A DNA stretch of 64,000 nt from Beroe forskalii (taxonomy: Eukaryota > Ctenophora > Nuda > Beroida > Beroidae), in the NCBI GenBank assembly GCA_011033025.1, contig WFMF01000007.1, positions 1,364,001-1,428,000 of the forward strand, read 5' to 3'. Shown here in pieces: positions 30,770 through 42,370 of this stretch (position 1 is the stretch's first letter; each line of letters begins with the position of its first letter). The notes under the pieces are model-generated. The model saw only the letters and a program-made list of their open reading frames with translations, searched no databases and had not been told where the DNA came from. The position numbers were made by a program, and so were the translations under genes.

Positions 30770-33665
30770 GTCTAGTCATCGAGTCGAGTCGTCGATTCGA
30801 GTCGTCGAGTCGTTGAGTCGAGTCGTTGAGTCGAGTCGTTGAATCGAGTCGTCAAGTCGAGTCGTTGAGTCGCATCGTTGAGTCGAGTCGTTGAGTCGAG
30901 TCGTTGAGTCGAGTCGTTGAGTCGAGTCGTTGAGTTGAGTCGTTGAGTCGAGTCGTTGCGTCGAGTCGTTGAGTCGAGTCGTTGAGTCGAGTCGTTGAGT
31001 CGAGTCGTTGAGTCGAGTCGTGGAGTCGAGTTGTTGAGTCGAGTCGTTGAGTCGAGTCGTTGAGTCGAGTCGTTGAGTGTTGATATTCGTTTTTATTATT
31101 ATTATTCAGGTTATAATCTTTCCCCTTATATCCCTTTACTTACCTACTCTTCCTTCCTGGTTTTTCTTATCATGCTATAAAAGACTTTTCTTTGGTACCC
31201 TACTAGCACACTTCACTGATTCTCCCTCTAACATTGAGTCGAGTCGTTGAGTCGAGTCGTTGAGTCGAGTCGTTGAGTCGAGTCGTTGAGTCGAGTCGTT
31301 GAGTCGAGTCGTTGAGTCGAGTCGTTGAGTCGAGTCGTTGAGTCGAGTCGTTGAATCGAGTCATTGAGTCGATTCGTTGAGTCGAGTCGTTGAATCGAGT
31401 CGTCAAGTCGGGTCGGTGAGTCGTTGAGTCGAGTCGTTGAGTCGAGTCATTGAGTCGAGTCATTGAGTCGAGTCGTTGAGTCGAGTCGTTGAGTCGAGTC
31501 GTTGAGTCGAGTCGTAGAGTCGAGTCGTTGAGTCTGGTCGTTGAGTCGTTGAGTCGAGTCGTTGAGTCGAGTCGTTGAGTCGAGTCGAGTCGTTGAGTCG
31601 AGTCGTTGAGTCGAGTCGTTGAGTCGAGTCGTTGAGTTGAGTCGTTGAGTCGAGTCGTTGAGTCGAGTCGTTGAGTCGAGTCGTTGAGTCGAGTCGTTGA
31701 GTGGGGTCGTTGAGTCGAGTCGTTGAGTCGAGTCGTTGAGCCGAGTTGTTGAGTCGAGTCGTTGAGTCGAGTCGTTGAGTCGAGTCGTTGAGTCGAGTCG
31801 GTGAGTCGTTGAGTCAAGTCGTTGAGTCGAGTCGTTGAGTTGAGTCGTTGAGTCGAGTCGTTGAGTCGAGTCGTTGAGTCGAGTCGTTGAGTCGAGTCGT
31901 TGAGTCGAGTCGTTGAGTCGAGTCGTTGAGTCGAGTCGTTGAATCGAGTCGTCAAGTCGAGTTGTTGAGTCGAGTCGTTGAGTCGAGTCTTTGAGTCGAG
32001 TCGTTGAGTCGTTGAGTCGAGTCGAGTCGTTGAGTCGAGTCGTTGAGTCGAGTCGTTGAGTCGAGTCGTTGAGTCGAGTCGTTGAGTCGAGTCGTTGAGT
32101 GGGGTCGTTGAGTCGGGTCGTTGAGTCGTTGAGTCGAGTCGTTGAGTCGAGTCGTTGAGTCGTTGAGTCGAGTCGTTGAGTCGAGTCGAGTCGTTGAGTC
32201 GAGTCGTTGAGTCGAGTCGTTGAGTCGAGTCGTTGAGTCGAGTCGTTGAGTCGAGTCGTTGAGTCGAGTCGTTGAATCGAGTCATTGAGTCGATTCGTTG
32301 AGTCGAGTCGTTGAATCGAGTCGTCAAGTCGGGTCGGTGAGTCGTTGAGTCGAGTCGTTGAGTCGAGTCATTGAGTCGAGTCATTGAGTCGAGTCGTTGA
32401 GTCGATTCGTTGAGTCGAGTCGTTGAGTCGAGTCGTAGAGTCGAGTCGTTGAGTCGGGTCGTTGAGTCGTTGAGTCGAGTCGTTGAGTCGGGTCGTTGAG
32501 TCGTTGAGTCGAGTCGTTGAGTCGAGTCGAGTCGTTGAGTCGAGTCGTTGAGTCGAGTCGTTGAGTCGAGTCGTTGAGTCGAGTCGTTGAGTTGAGTCGT
32601 TGAGTGGGGTCGTTGAGTCGAGTCGTTGAGTCGAGTCGTTGAGCCGAGTTGTTGAGTCGAGTCGTTGAGTCGAGTCCTTGAGCCGAGTTGTTGAGTCGAG
32701 TCGTTGAGTCGAGTCGTTGAGTCGAGTCGTTGAGTCGTTGAGTCGAGTCGTTGAGTCGAGTCGGTGAGTCGTTGAGTCGAGTCGTTGAGTCGCATCGTTG
32801 AGTTGAGTCGTTGAGTCGAGTCGTTGAGTCGAGTCGTTGAGTCGAGTCGTTGAATCGAGTCATTGAGTCGAGTCGTTGAATCGAGTCGTTGAATCGAGTC
32901 GTCAAGTCGAGTCGTTGAGTCGAGTCGTTGAGTCGAGTCGTTGAGTCGAGTCGTTGAGTCGAGTCGTTGAGTGGGGTCGTTGAGTCGAGTCGTTGAGTTG
33001 AGTCGTTGAGTTGGGTCGTTGAGTCGTTGAGTCGAGTCGTTGAGTCGTTGAGTCGAGTCGTTGAGTCGTTGAGTCGTTGAGTCGAGTCGAGTCGTTGAGT
33101 CGAGTCGTTGAGTCGAGTCGTTGAGTCGAGTCGTTGAGTCGAGTCGTTGAGTCGAGTCGTTGAGTGGGGTCGTTGAGCCGAGTTGTTGAGTCGAGTCGTT
33201 GAGTCGAGTCGTTGAGCCGAGTTGTTGAGTCGAGTCGTTGAGTCGAGTCGTTGAGTCGAGTCGTTGAGTCGAGTCGTTGAGTCGTTGAGTCGAGTCGTTG
33301 AGTCGAGTCGTTGAGCCGAGTTGTTGAGTCGAGTCGTTGAGTCGAGTCGTTGAGTCGAGTCGTTGAGTCGAGTCGTTGAGTCGAGTCGTTGAGTCGTTGA
33401 GTCGAGTCGTTGAGTCGAGTCGTTGAGTCGAGTCGTTGAGTCGAGTCGTTGAGTCGAGTCGGTGAGTCGTTGAGTCATTGAGTCGAGTCGTTGAGTCGAG
33501 TCGTTGAGTCGCATCGTTGAGTTGAGTCGTTGAGTCGAGTCGTTGAGTCAAGTCGTTGAGTCGAGTCGTTGAATCGAGTCATTGAGTCGAGTCGTTGAGT
33601 CGAGTCGTTGAATCGAGTCGTCAAGTCGAGTTGTTGAGTCGAGTCGTTGAGTCGAGTCGAGTCGA
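30770..33665. repeat. 13-bp satellite array (GAGTCGAGTCGTT)
   Basis: Tandem GAGTCGAGTCGTT, 30770-31078 and 31231-33665, split by 152 bp of unrelated DNA (31079-31230). Higher-order shifts such as GAGTCGTTGAGTCG (an 8-bp half unit) and GAGTGGGGTCGTT recur. Because 13 is not a multiple of 3 and the unit has no stop on the minus strand, long repetitive reading frames arise automatically; they are not called as genes. Confidence 0.95.
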
Positions 33666-34059
33666 CATAAAACAATGGAAATGAACAGCCGTGAGATGAA
33701 ATATGGTGCGATGAAGTTTCGGGAGATATCATATGTCGCTGATCCTTTTTGAACACTCATAGTGGTTTCTATAAGTTTCTAGAAAAGAAATTTTGAACTT
33801 ATGTCGTTTTTGGAGACTTTTACCGTTTTTGGTGGCTTTTTGCATGCTTTTGGCGACATTTTGCTGGTTGTTGGGGCGGAGACTTCTTGGCAAATTTTTG
33901 TTGTTTTTAGCGTACTCCGAGAAGAAAACCGGGGTAAGTACCCACAATATATCTACAATGACAGATATAAATGACTAATATTTTAATTTTTCATAAAACT
34001 CTAAGTTAAATTGTCTTACGTTATTCCCATTTCCTTTCAGAGTTTAAGCATCAGAAATC
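33666..34059. other. No gene seen between satellite and LINE fragment
   Basis: AT-rich, short ORFs only. The GAGATGAAATATGGTG stretch at about 33693 loosely resembles the GAGATGAAATG words at 48640-48660. Confidence 0.35.
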
Positions 34060-34903
34060 TCAAAAACTGTACTCGTATCCCATATGGAAGATTCCCCGGC
34101 ATTTTGGCAGTCCAATATAGCAGCCTTTAATCTGTTTCTGAAAGATTTTACATATACCTACATGTTTTTCTTTAGTTATGTCATGTACTAATTTAAGGGT
34201 AGAGTATAGCATGGGACCCTTAAAAAACAAAGAGTTGCGGTAGGTGGTTGTGTTATACAAGTTAAGCCACGTACCGCAGTCTTCATGGTTGGATCCTATT
34301 TCGGGACTGTCATCAGAGATAGTTTCTATGATCGACTTTGGAGCCAGAGTGGTGTAATAGCGTATCTTGTGCATTATCATTATAGCATTAAGAGCTACAA
34401 TATTATGTACCGTTAGGATCTTATATTCATTGAAATATTCTTTGGTATGCCCTGGAGTTATTCCATCCTTATAAAAGTATTTTATGAACCCGGGAATTAC
34501 GGCGCCCATGCCTTTCTTTTGTTTACAGAAAATTGCCTCAATATTTGATTTACAGCTGAAACCCCACACCAGAGAACAAAAATTAATGTGGGATTGCACG
34601 AAACTGTATGGTTACACGTATAATCGTTCATTTTATATTGCTTTTTGTAACCCTGAGATATGGACTGATCGGACTACAGCACTTCTGTACTGTAGTTCAT
34701 AGATTAAAATAGATCTGTAAGCGTGCTTTTAGAGGCAGGAGTTTTTTGATCTTGTACATTATTCCTATGTATCTCGACATTTTAGATAAAATTGTTTTGA
34801 CGTGTCGTGTCCAATTCAGAGATTCATCCACAATAACTCCTAGAAACCGTGCTTCTGTCTTTCTTTCTACTAGCAAAACCCGTGGCCTCCGGCCACCGTT
34901 CAC
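34060..34903 (-). pseudogene. Non-LTR retrotransposon RT fragment
   Basis: Two minus-strand frames (34697-34903 and 34060-34599) read as the C-terminal RT/thumb region of a jockey/CR1-like ORF2. The motif F-L-G-V-I-V-D-E-S-L-N-W, then Q-I-Y-F-N-L, continues after a break as Q-S-H-I-N-F-C-S-L-V-W-G and Q-K-K-G-M-G-A-V. About 100 bp (34600-34695) lie between the two halves and look like an insertion; they contain CTACAGTACAGAAGTGCTGTAG, a short palindrome. The 5' portion of ORF2 and its endonuclease are absent. The stop at the C-terminus (34060-34062) may be the natural one. Confidence 0.8.
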
Positions 34904-35152
34904 TATTTTTTCCCTTCAGCAATTCGTATAGTACCATGTAGTTCTTATCAGTGATGACGTCATATTTCATTCGGGTGTGCCTACTCCTCTATGTGATGTC
35001 TAACGTCTAGTGGTGTCAAACGTCACTGGTACTCTGGTATGAACATTCCGATCATCGGCATGTGCTTGATTGGGTACTGAGTGGTGTCAGAGGTCTGTGG
35101 CTATATAAGCCGCTTTGGACAGACGAAATCATAAACCGGACAGACAGATATA
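34904..35152. other. No gene between LINE fragment and Penelope array
   Basis: Contains repeated GTCTAGTGGTGTCA/GAGTGGTGTCAGAGGTC words and a short run of TATA dinucleotides at 35158-35168 at the edge of the Penelope array. Confidence 0.35.
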
Positions 35153-38100
35153 TGCTTATATATATACAAGTTCAGGATACAATCCACTTGAAAGTGCTCG
35201 ACTTATGGGATAAGGAGCGAGTTATACAATGATACAACACTTTAGTGACGAACAATTTGTTTCATGGCTGTTACACCAATCATCAGCATCGCTAACTATT
35301 TGTAAACCAATTTTCGCAAAAAACACCGATTACTCCTTTAGAAAATGTGAAAATAATACCTTTCTTTAAAATAATGAATTAACGGAAAATTAACGGAAAA
35401 TTTACGAAAAATTAAAAATTATTGATATTTCTTTAAATAAATTTATGAAACCCCGAAAAAATAGTTAAAATTGGTGAAAATGGAAAAATATACTGGAAAA
35501 TTGAAATAGTCCCTGAAAAAATTCGTAAAATTGTGAAAAATTTAAAAATTGAACGGCTGGAAAACAGGAAATTTACCTCAGACGAACATGAATGATTAAA
35601 AGCATTTACTCAATAAAAATTTGTTCTTGTCGGCATTTAGAAATCATTTCTGTCCTTTTATTTAACAAAAATGGTGATTGATTTGTCACAATCAGCAGTT
35701 TCTCGGTGATGAGACAGAGGTCGCATTTGGTCTTGCCACCTGATATGGAAACGCTTTCCCTTTCCCACGTTAAGGGAGTACTCCTTTCCTGCTTCCTTGA
35801 TTTCCCAGATCTTCTTTAAAACCAGCTCTGTACTGTTTCTCTTTACTCTCATGGCAGGAAGGAGCTTGTGTGGTTGCTGTACCCTGCTCTTAAATTCTCC
35901 TTCACAACTGATAAGTAAGAGAAAGTTTGTCCGTCAGTTTTGACCGACGCCTTATAAACAAGTGATTTTCCAGGCACTTGTTTTGTAAGGGCACTCTGAC
36001 GGGTTTCTACAGTTTGCATGTTCTTTGGGGTGTACCTACCCCTTGTCCTCATTCAAAGCCCTCTGGTTAATAACTCTTGATAAGTCGTTGCGTTGGGCAT
36101 ACAACTGTATGAGAGCTTCACCGAGTTCTACTAGAGTTTGTGGGTTGTGACCAGGGGGAAAGTGTGAGATAACTTGAAGAATTTGGCCAATGTCCGTTTT
36201 CACGTTTCCATTATAGGGGGTTGAACCATAACACGTTCCTCCGTCTTTTCTCCTTCTGCCAAGGTTGCGACTGGTGGGGTTTTGGATATTTGAGCTCGTG
36301 AATATACCCACTCTTCTCGCGTGCCTCATTGTACGGGCTTAGCTTGCTCTAGAACTCCTTCATTTTCAGGAAATATCAGAGATTCGTCGCTCAATCATTT
36401 CATCGTTGGGAGGTTCTTTATGATGGTAGGTGGGTGGTTTGACAAGGCTAACGCAAAGTTGTGAGCGTGCTGTTCGGCTTAAAGGGCGAGTATTTGCCGT
36501 TTTCCAGATTCATGGTGATGTCTAGAAAATCAGCAATCCTCGTTGGTTCAACCGTGATCTTGTCCTTGAAGATCTGGATGATACGTTTCGTATCTGGTCT
36601 ACCCTATATTTATGTTGGGTAAGATGGAACCCTTTTAAGAGGTCAGATTTAAGTTGGCTGTACGAAATCGGGATTAATTTTGTAAGTACAAGCCGTGACC
36701 ACCTCATGTTTCAGCACCGTCGTATGAGCCTATGTCACGCTTCAAACTGTCCACTTTTTCCCCATGCACTACCTTCAAGAACAAGAGAGAGTTCTTGGAG
36801 TGCATTATGATGTTGAGGTCCTCTTTCACTTGATATCTACGTGGAGTTTGGCGAAGTTAATTTCTCGTTAACAATGATGCGGGTGATGGAGGGCAGAATT
36901 CGACCATGTCAAATTTAATGAACTTCGGCTTATGCTCATGACGTAGTACTTTGAACCACTCTATCACGTCTTTGGTACTTTCCACAGATTAAGACATGCT
37001 TTTCGTTTTACATGTCGTTAATCACAGTTTCCAGGATCCGTTTACTGACTCGCCCAATTTTGATTTTTTGGCTGGGTTGATGAGACGACATTTTGGGGAG
37101 TTTCTGAAGTCTGCCTTCATGGTCTTTGAGGAGTGTGACAAAAACAAGTGTCCGTGGTGAACATCTCCACTTTGTCATCGCTCAAGTTTCTAGCTAACAC
37201 AGCTGAAGTCTTGTTGATGTTGTCAACTGCAGTAGCATCGCACTTCTTGTACGTTTTTGGTGATTGCTTTTCAGAGAATTTTTCGTGTATTCATCTCTGC
37301 CGAGTAGATACAAGTTATTCGTCTTGTCGGCAGGGACAATAATTTTGTGGGACTTTCTCAGAGTTTCCAGATCTTTGTCCAATTTCTTTTGGAAGCCCTG
37401 ATCAATATCATTGAGAACGGATGACCATATGGGGATGACCAAAACGTCATGACTTAATTACTTAATTAAAAATTTGCTGCTTAGTTTTCTTAATTTTCAA
37501 TGAGTAAATAGGACAGCGAAATACCCATACAATTCTTTTTATCGCGCTTTCGAAATACGTTGAAAACATAGAAGCATTGCTCTCAGCTTTATAATGAAAG
37601 ATATATAAGTACGAACAGTAGGCGGATGAGTTTTAGCATCATTATATAGTTCTAATGTATTGAATTAGTGACGGTAAAGGTTAAACAGAACAAATATCAA
37701 TTTATTAAAGCTGCAAAAGCAGATACTATTACGGATACAAAGCTCTGCTGGACAGACCAGGAATGTGATTACCAAACGCTATATATTTTTCTACTTTGAT
37801 CTATGTAAGTGATACTTTTTTAGTTCTGGAGGTGAGATTTGCGATTCTCACCTCCGGGGTAAAGCCAGAAAATCATATATTAACGTTGGCAAGCTAATTA
37901 GTTTTTCAATGTTTATGATTTGGTCCCTTGAGCTCTTGAGGCAGAGGCATGTTTCATAAAAAATTAGAAAAAAAAAGGCACCAATGACGCCATCAACTTT
38001 TTTGCACTCTCAAATTTTTGAAAAACCCCCTATTTTCGTGTAGGAAAATTTGGGGGAAAAAGATCTTATTGGGGGGGGGATAAAATCCCTGATATGGGGT

Positions 38101-38850
38101 TGGGAAAGCTAAATTTTGTACCTTTGATGCAAAAATTTATCGCACATGAACCACGAAAAACCAATTTGTTTTTATATAGCTCTTTTTTTCTTAAAAGTCA
38201 AAATTCGCCAAGGGAGGGATAATAAATTTTAATTTTTTACCTATGATCATGTTTTCCCAACCCCGGGAAAATAACATAATGAAAGATTTTGATTTTAAAA
38301 AAATCATTTTTAAAATTTTTATCAAAATTTTAAAAAATTGGGTTTTTTAAAACTTAAAAAACAATATATTTTTGTTCCAGAAAAATTCAAAAAATGGATG
38401 ACCGACCACTTCGGGGATGACCAATTAGATACATTTGATGTTGATATGGGTTTGGAAGTTTGTCTTTTTCCTCTGAAAATTAATTGAATTTATAAAGATT
38501 GCAGACATCTTCTTCAACTTGTCAAGATCTTGATGTTTTGGAAGTTTTACATGGTTTTTTGAAACCAAACAGTTGTTCCTTCACATCGAGTTCTCTACAA
38601 TCTCTCAAATCTGTTTTGGGCCCAAAACACTTTCCAACGCAAACGCTTCAGAAAATGCTCTGTTTTTTGGCAATAAGGGTCTTTGTTGATTGTTTGGCAG
38701 GGCAGGTACTTTTGGCAACCGAGGTCAAATGCTTCCATCAAGTGAGTGTGTTGCAGGGTGAAGTAGAAGTTGTATGAAAAGTGCTCAGCAAACTGAGTAG
38801 GAGCGTTATAATACAAGTTCAGGATACAATCCATAAGTGCTCGACTTGGG
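35153..38850 (-). pseudogene. Penelope-like element copy 1 (RT and GIY-YIG), decayed
   Basis: Minus-strand reading from about 38800 to 35640, in pieces. The N-terminal leader is at 38480-38800. The P-A-D-K-T-N-N-L-Y block is at about 37300-37340, before the RT region. C-terminal Y-S-N-H-T-S-S-F and T-E-L, K-K-I-W motifs (35800-35900) match a GIY-YIG endonuclease domain, seen better in copies 3 and 4. RT plus C-terminal GIY-YIG is the hallmark of Penelope-like elements. Many single-base indels and stops break the frame, and a 970-bp AT-rich insertion splits it at 37443-38412. The noncoding tail (35153-35640) is the same sequence that precedes copy 4. Confidence 0.72.
37443..38412. mobile_element. 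970-bp insertion in Penelope copy 1
   Basis: Flanked by the 12-bp direct repeat GGGGATGACCAA (37431-37442 and 38413-38424), a likely target duplication. It is homopolymer-rich (runs of T, A and G9 at about 38070). It contains a perfect 10-bp hairpin GGAGGTGAGA/TCTCACCTCC near 37827-37854. No ORF; the type is unknown. Confidence 0.6.
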
Positions 38851-40117
38851 ATAAGGAACTAGGTTACTACACAATGATACAACACTTTAGTGACGAACAA
38901 TTGTTTTCATGGCTGTGTTACACCAATCATCAGCATCTGCTAACTATTTGTAACAATTTTCATAAAAACACAGATTGCTCCTTTTAGAAATGTGAAAATA
39001 ATACCTTTCTTTAAAAAATAATGAATTAACGGAAAAATTAACGGAAAATTTGGCCCAGAAAATTAGCTAAAATTATTGATATTTCTTGTCAAATTTATGA
39101 AATTCTTTTTACGAAAAATGGTTAAAAATTAGTGAAAATGGAAAAAATATACTGGAAATTGAAATAGTCCCTGAAAAATTGAGACAAAAATTTAAAAAAT
39201 TGAACAGCTGGAAAACGGGAATTTACCTCAGACAGACATGAATGATTAAAAGCATTTACTCAATAAAATTTGTTCTTATGTCGGCGTTTAGAAATCATTT
39301 CTGTCCTTTATTTAACAAAAATATTGATTGATTTGTCACAATCAACAGTTTCTCAGTGAGACAGGGGTCGCATTTGGTCTTGCCACCCTGATATGGAAAC
39401 AACTTTCTTCCTATTTCCCCGTTAAGGAGCCTCTTTCCTGCCTCCCATGATTTCCCAGATCTTCTTGACAGCTCTGTACTGTTTCTCTTACTCTCATAGT
39501 AGGAAGGAGCTTGTGTGGTTGCTGGCTTGCCTGCTGCTAAATTCTCCTTCTGATGTGCCGTAGAAAGAGTTTGTCCGTCAGTTTGACCGACGCCTTATAA
39601 ACAAGTGATTTTTTCCAGGCACCCTGTTTTGACGGGGTTTGACGGGTAGTTGCATGTTCTTTGGGGTACCTACCTTGTCCTCATTCAAAGCCTCTGGTTA
39701 ATGCTCTTTTGATAAGTCGTTGCACGAATACAACTGTAATGAGAGCTTCACTGAGTTCCTATTGATGAGTTTGTGTAGGTTGTGACCAGGGGGGAAGTGC
39801 TTGTGAGGAATTTCTTGAATTTGACAATGTCCGTTTCAATTTCCATTATAAGGGGCTGAACCATAACACGCGTTCCTCCGTCTTTTCCTCCTTCTGCTGG
39901 TTGTGACTGTGGTTCTTTGATATTTGAAGCTCGTGAATATACCCACTCTTCTCAAGTGCCATTCACAAAGGCTTTTAGTTTTGGTTAGAACTCCTCTTCA
40001 TTACAGGAAATATCAGAGATTCGTCGCTCCAATCATCGTTGGGAGGTTCTTTATGATGGTAGGTGGGTGGTTTGACTCAAGAATAACGTACTGAGCGTGC
40101 TGTTCGGCTTCTTAAAA
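38851..40117 (-). pseudogene. Penelope-like element copy 2, C-terminal half only
   Basis: The minus-strand 3' half of the same element: noncoding tail 38851-39290, GIY-YIG region 39400-39610, and the region between RT and endonuclease up to the K-P-N-S-T-L block near 40100. It stops abruptly at about 40117 and is joined head-to-head to copy 3. Numerous small indels. Confidence 0.7.
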
Positions 40118-41880
40118 GGAAACTCTGAGAAAGTCCCACAAAATTATTGTCCCTGCCGACAAGACGAATGCTTGTATCTACTCGGCAGATGAATACACGA
40201 AAATTCTCACAGAAAACGTCACCAAAACGTACAAGAAGTGATGCTACTGCAGTTGACAACATCAACAAGACTTCAGCTGTGTTAGCTAAGAAACTTGAGC
40301 TTGATGACAAAAGTGGAGATGTTCACCACGGACACTTGTTTTGTCACACTCAAAGACCACAAGGCAGACTTCAGAAACTCCCCAAAATGTCGTCTCATCA
40401 ACCCAGCCAAAATCAAATTGGGCAGTCAGTAAACGGATTTGAACAAACCGTGACAACGACATGAAACGAAAAGCATGTCTTAATCTGTGGAAGAGTACCA
40501 AAAGACGTGATAGTGGTTCCAAGTACTACGTCATGAGCACAAGCCAAAGTTCATTAAATTTGACATAGTCGGAATTCTACCCCTCCATCACCGCATCATT
40601 GTTAACGAGAGCAATTAACCTCAAACTCCAACGCAGATATCAGTGAAGAGGACTCAACATCATAATGCACTCCAAGAACTCTCTTGTTCAGCGAAGGTAG
40701 TACATGGGAGAAAAAAGGATGGATTTTAGTTTGATGACGATGGGCCTACATGACGGTGTGAAACGCGAATTGGTCGGCTTGAAATTACCACACAAAAATA
40801 AACAAATCCGTACTCAGCCAACCAAATCGGCCTCTACAGGGATGATGGCTTTAGCCATCTACCCAACCACAATTGCTGCCATAGGGTAGACCAGATACGA
40901 AAACGTATCATCCAGATCTTCGGGACGAGGGCCTGAAGATCACGGTTGAAACTTCCAACGAGGATTGCTGATTTTCAGACATCACCATGAATCTGGAAAA
41001 CGGCAAATACTCCTTACTAAAAAGCCGAACAGCACGCTCCCAATGTACAGTTAAACCACCCACTACCATCATAAAGAACCTCCCAACGATGATTGATGTA
41101 CGAATCTCTGATATTTCCTGTAATGAGAGGAGTTCGACAAAGCTAAAGCCCTGTACAATGAGGCACTTGAGAAGAGTGGGTATATTCACGAGCTCAAATA
41201 TCAAGAAACCCCTAAAGAAGGAGGAAAGCAGGAGGAATGAAAAAAAGATTGGTTGAACCCCTTATAGGTTCAAACGTGAAAACGGACATTGGCCGTAAAT
41301 TCTTCAAGTTACTCCACAAGCACTTCCCCTGGTCACAAATCCCACAAACTTCAATAATAGAACTGGTGAAGCTCTCATACAGTTGTATGCCCAACGCAAC
41401 GACTTATCAAGAGAGCATTCAACCAGAGGGGCTTTGAATGAGACAGGTGGGTACACCCTGCAAAGAACAGCGCAAACTGTAGAAACCTGTCAGAGTGCCC
41501 CTTACAAAACAAGTGCCTGGAAAAATCACTTGTTTATAAGGCGTCGGTCAAAACTGACGGACAAACTCTCTTACTACGGCACATCAGAAGGAGAATTTAA
41601 GAGCAGGCCAGCAACCACACAAGCTCCTTCCGCCATGAGAGTAAGAGAAACAGTACAGAGCTGTCGAAGAAGAAGATCTGGGAAATCAAGGAAGCAGGAA
41701 AGGAGTACTCCTTAACGTGGGGAAATAGGGAAGAAAGCGTTTTCCATATCAGGGTGGCAAGACCAAATGCGACCTCTGTCTCACCGAGAGAAACTGCTGA
41801 TTGTGACAAATCAATCACCATTTTTGTTAAATAAAGGACAGAAATGATTTCTAAATGCCGACATAAGAACAAATTTTTAT
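40118..41880 (+). pseudogene. Penelope-like element copy 3, N-terminally truncated
   Basis: Plus strand, starting inside the leader of the RT (E-T-L-R-K-S-H-K-I-I-V-P-A-D-K-T equivalent at 40118-40170). Downstream are remnants of the RT, the R-K-P-N and L-P-T-M-I-D-V-R-I-S region (about 41030-41110) and the GIY-YIG region (R-P-A-T-T-Q frame near 41590-41715). It is broken into short frames by indels. It joins copy 2 at about 40117, making a head-to-head inverted arrangement. Confidence 0.7.
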
Positions 41881-42370
41881 TGAGTAAATGCTTTTAATCA
41901 TTCATGTCTGTCTGAGGTAAATTTCCCGTTTTCCAGCCGTTCAATTTTTCACAATTTTACGAATTTTTCAGGGACTATTTCAATTTTCCAGTATATTTTT
42001 TCCATTTTCACCAATTTTAACCATTTTTTCGTAAAATTTCATAAATTTACGAAGAAATATCAATAATTTTTAGCTAATTTTTCGTAAATTTTCCGTTAAT
42101 TTTCCGTTAATTCATTATTTTTAAAGAAAGGTATTATTTTCACATTTTCTAAAGGAGTAATCGGTGTTTTTTGCGAAAATTGGTTACAAATAGTTAGCGA
42201 TGCTGATGATTGGTGTAACAGCCATGAAACAAATTGTTCGTCACTAAAGTGTTGTATCATTGTGTATAACTCCTTATCCCATAAGTCGAGCACTTTCAAG
42301 TGGATTGTATCCCCTGAACTTGTATTATAACGCTCCTTACTGCAACGGTTGAGCACTTTCATACAACTTC
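41881..42370 (+). repeat. Penelope pseudo-LTR-like spacer between copies 3 and 4
   Basis: The noncoding tail of copy 3 and leader of copy 4: an AT-rich half (AATTTTCCGTTAATTTTCC) followed by CTAAAGTGTTGTATCATTGTGTATAACTCC. The same block occurs at 35153-35640, 38811-39290 (both inverted) and 44480-44905. Sharing of one noncoding block between adjacent copies is typical for tandem Penelope-like elements. Confidence 0.65.

Noticed and set aside
31203..33551. 782-codon minus-strand ORF with a 13-residue repeat
   Set aside because: It is the direct consequence of a 13-bp satellite without minus-strand stops; other frames are equally open (for example 32381-33514), and there is no start context or non-repetitive domain.
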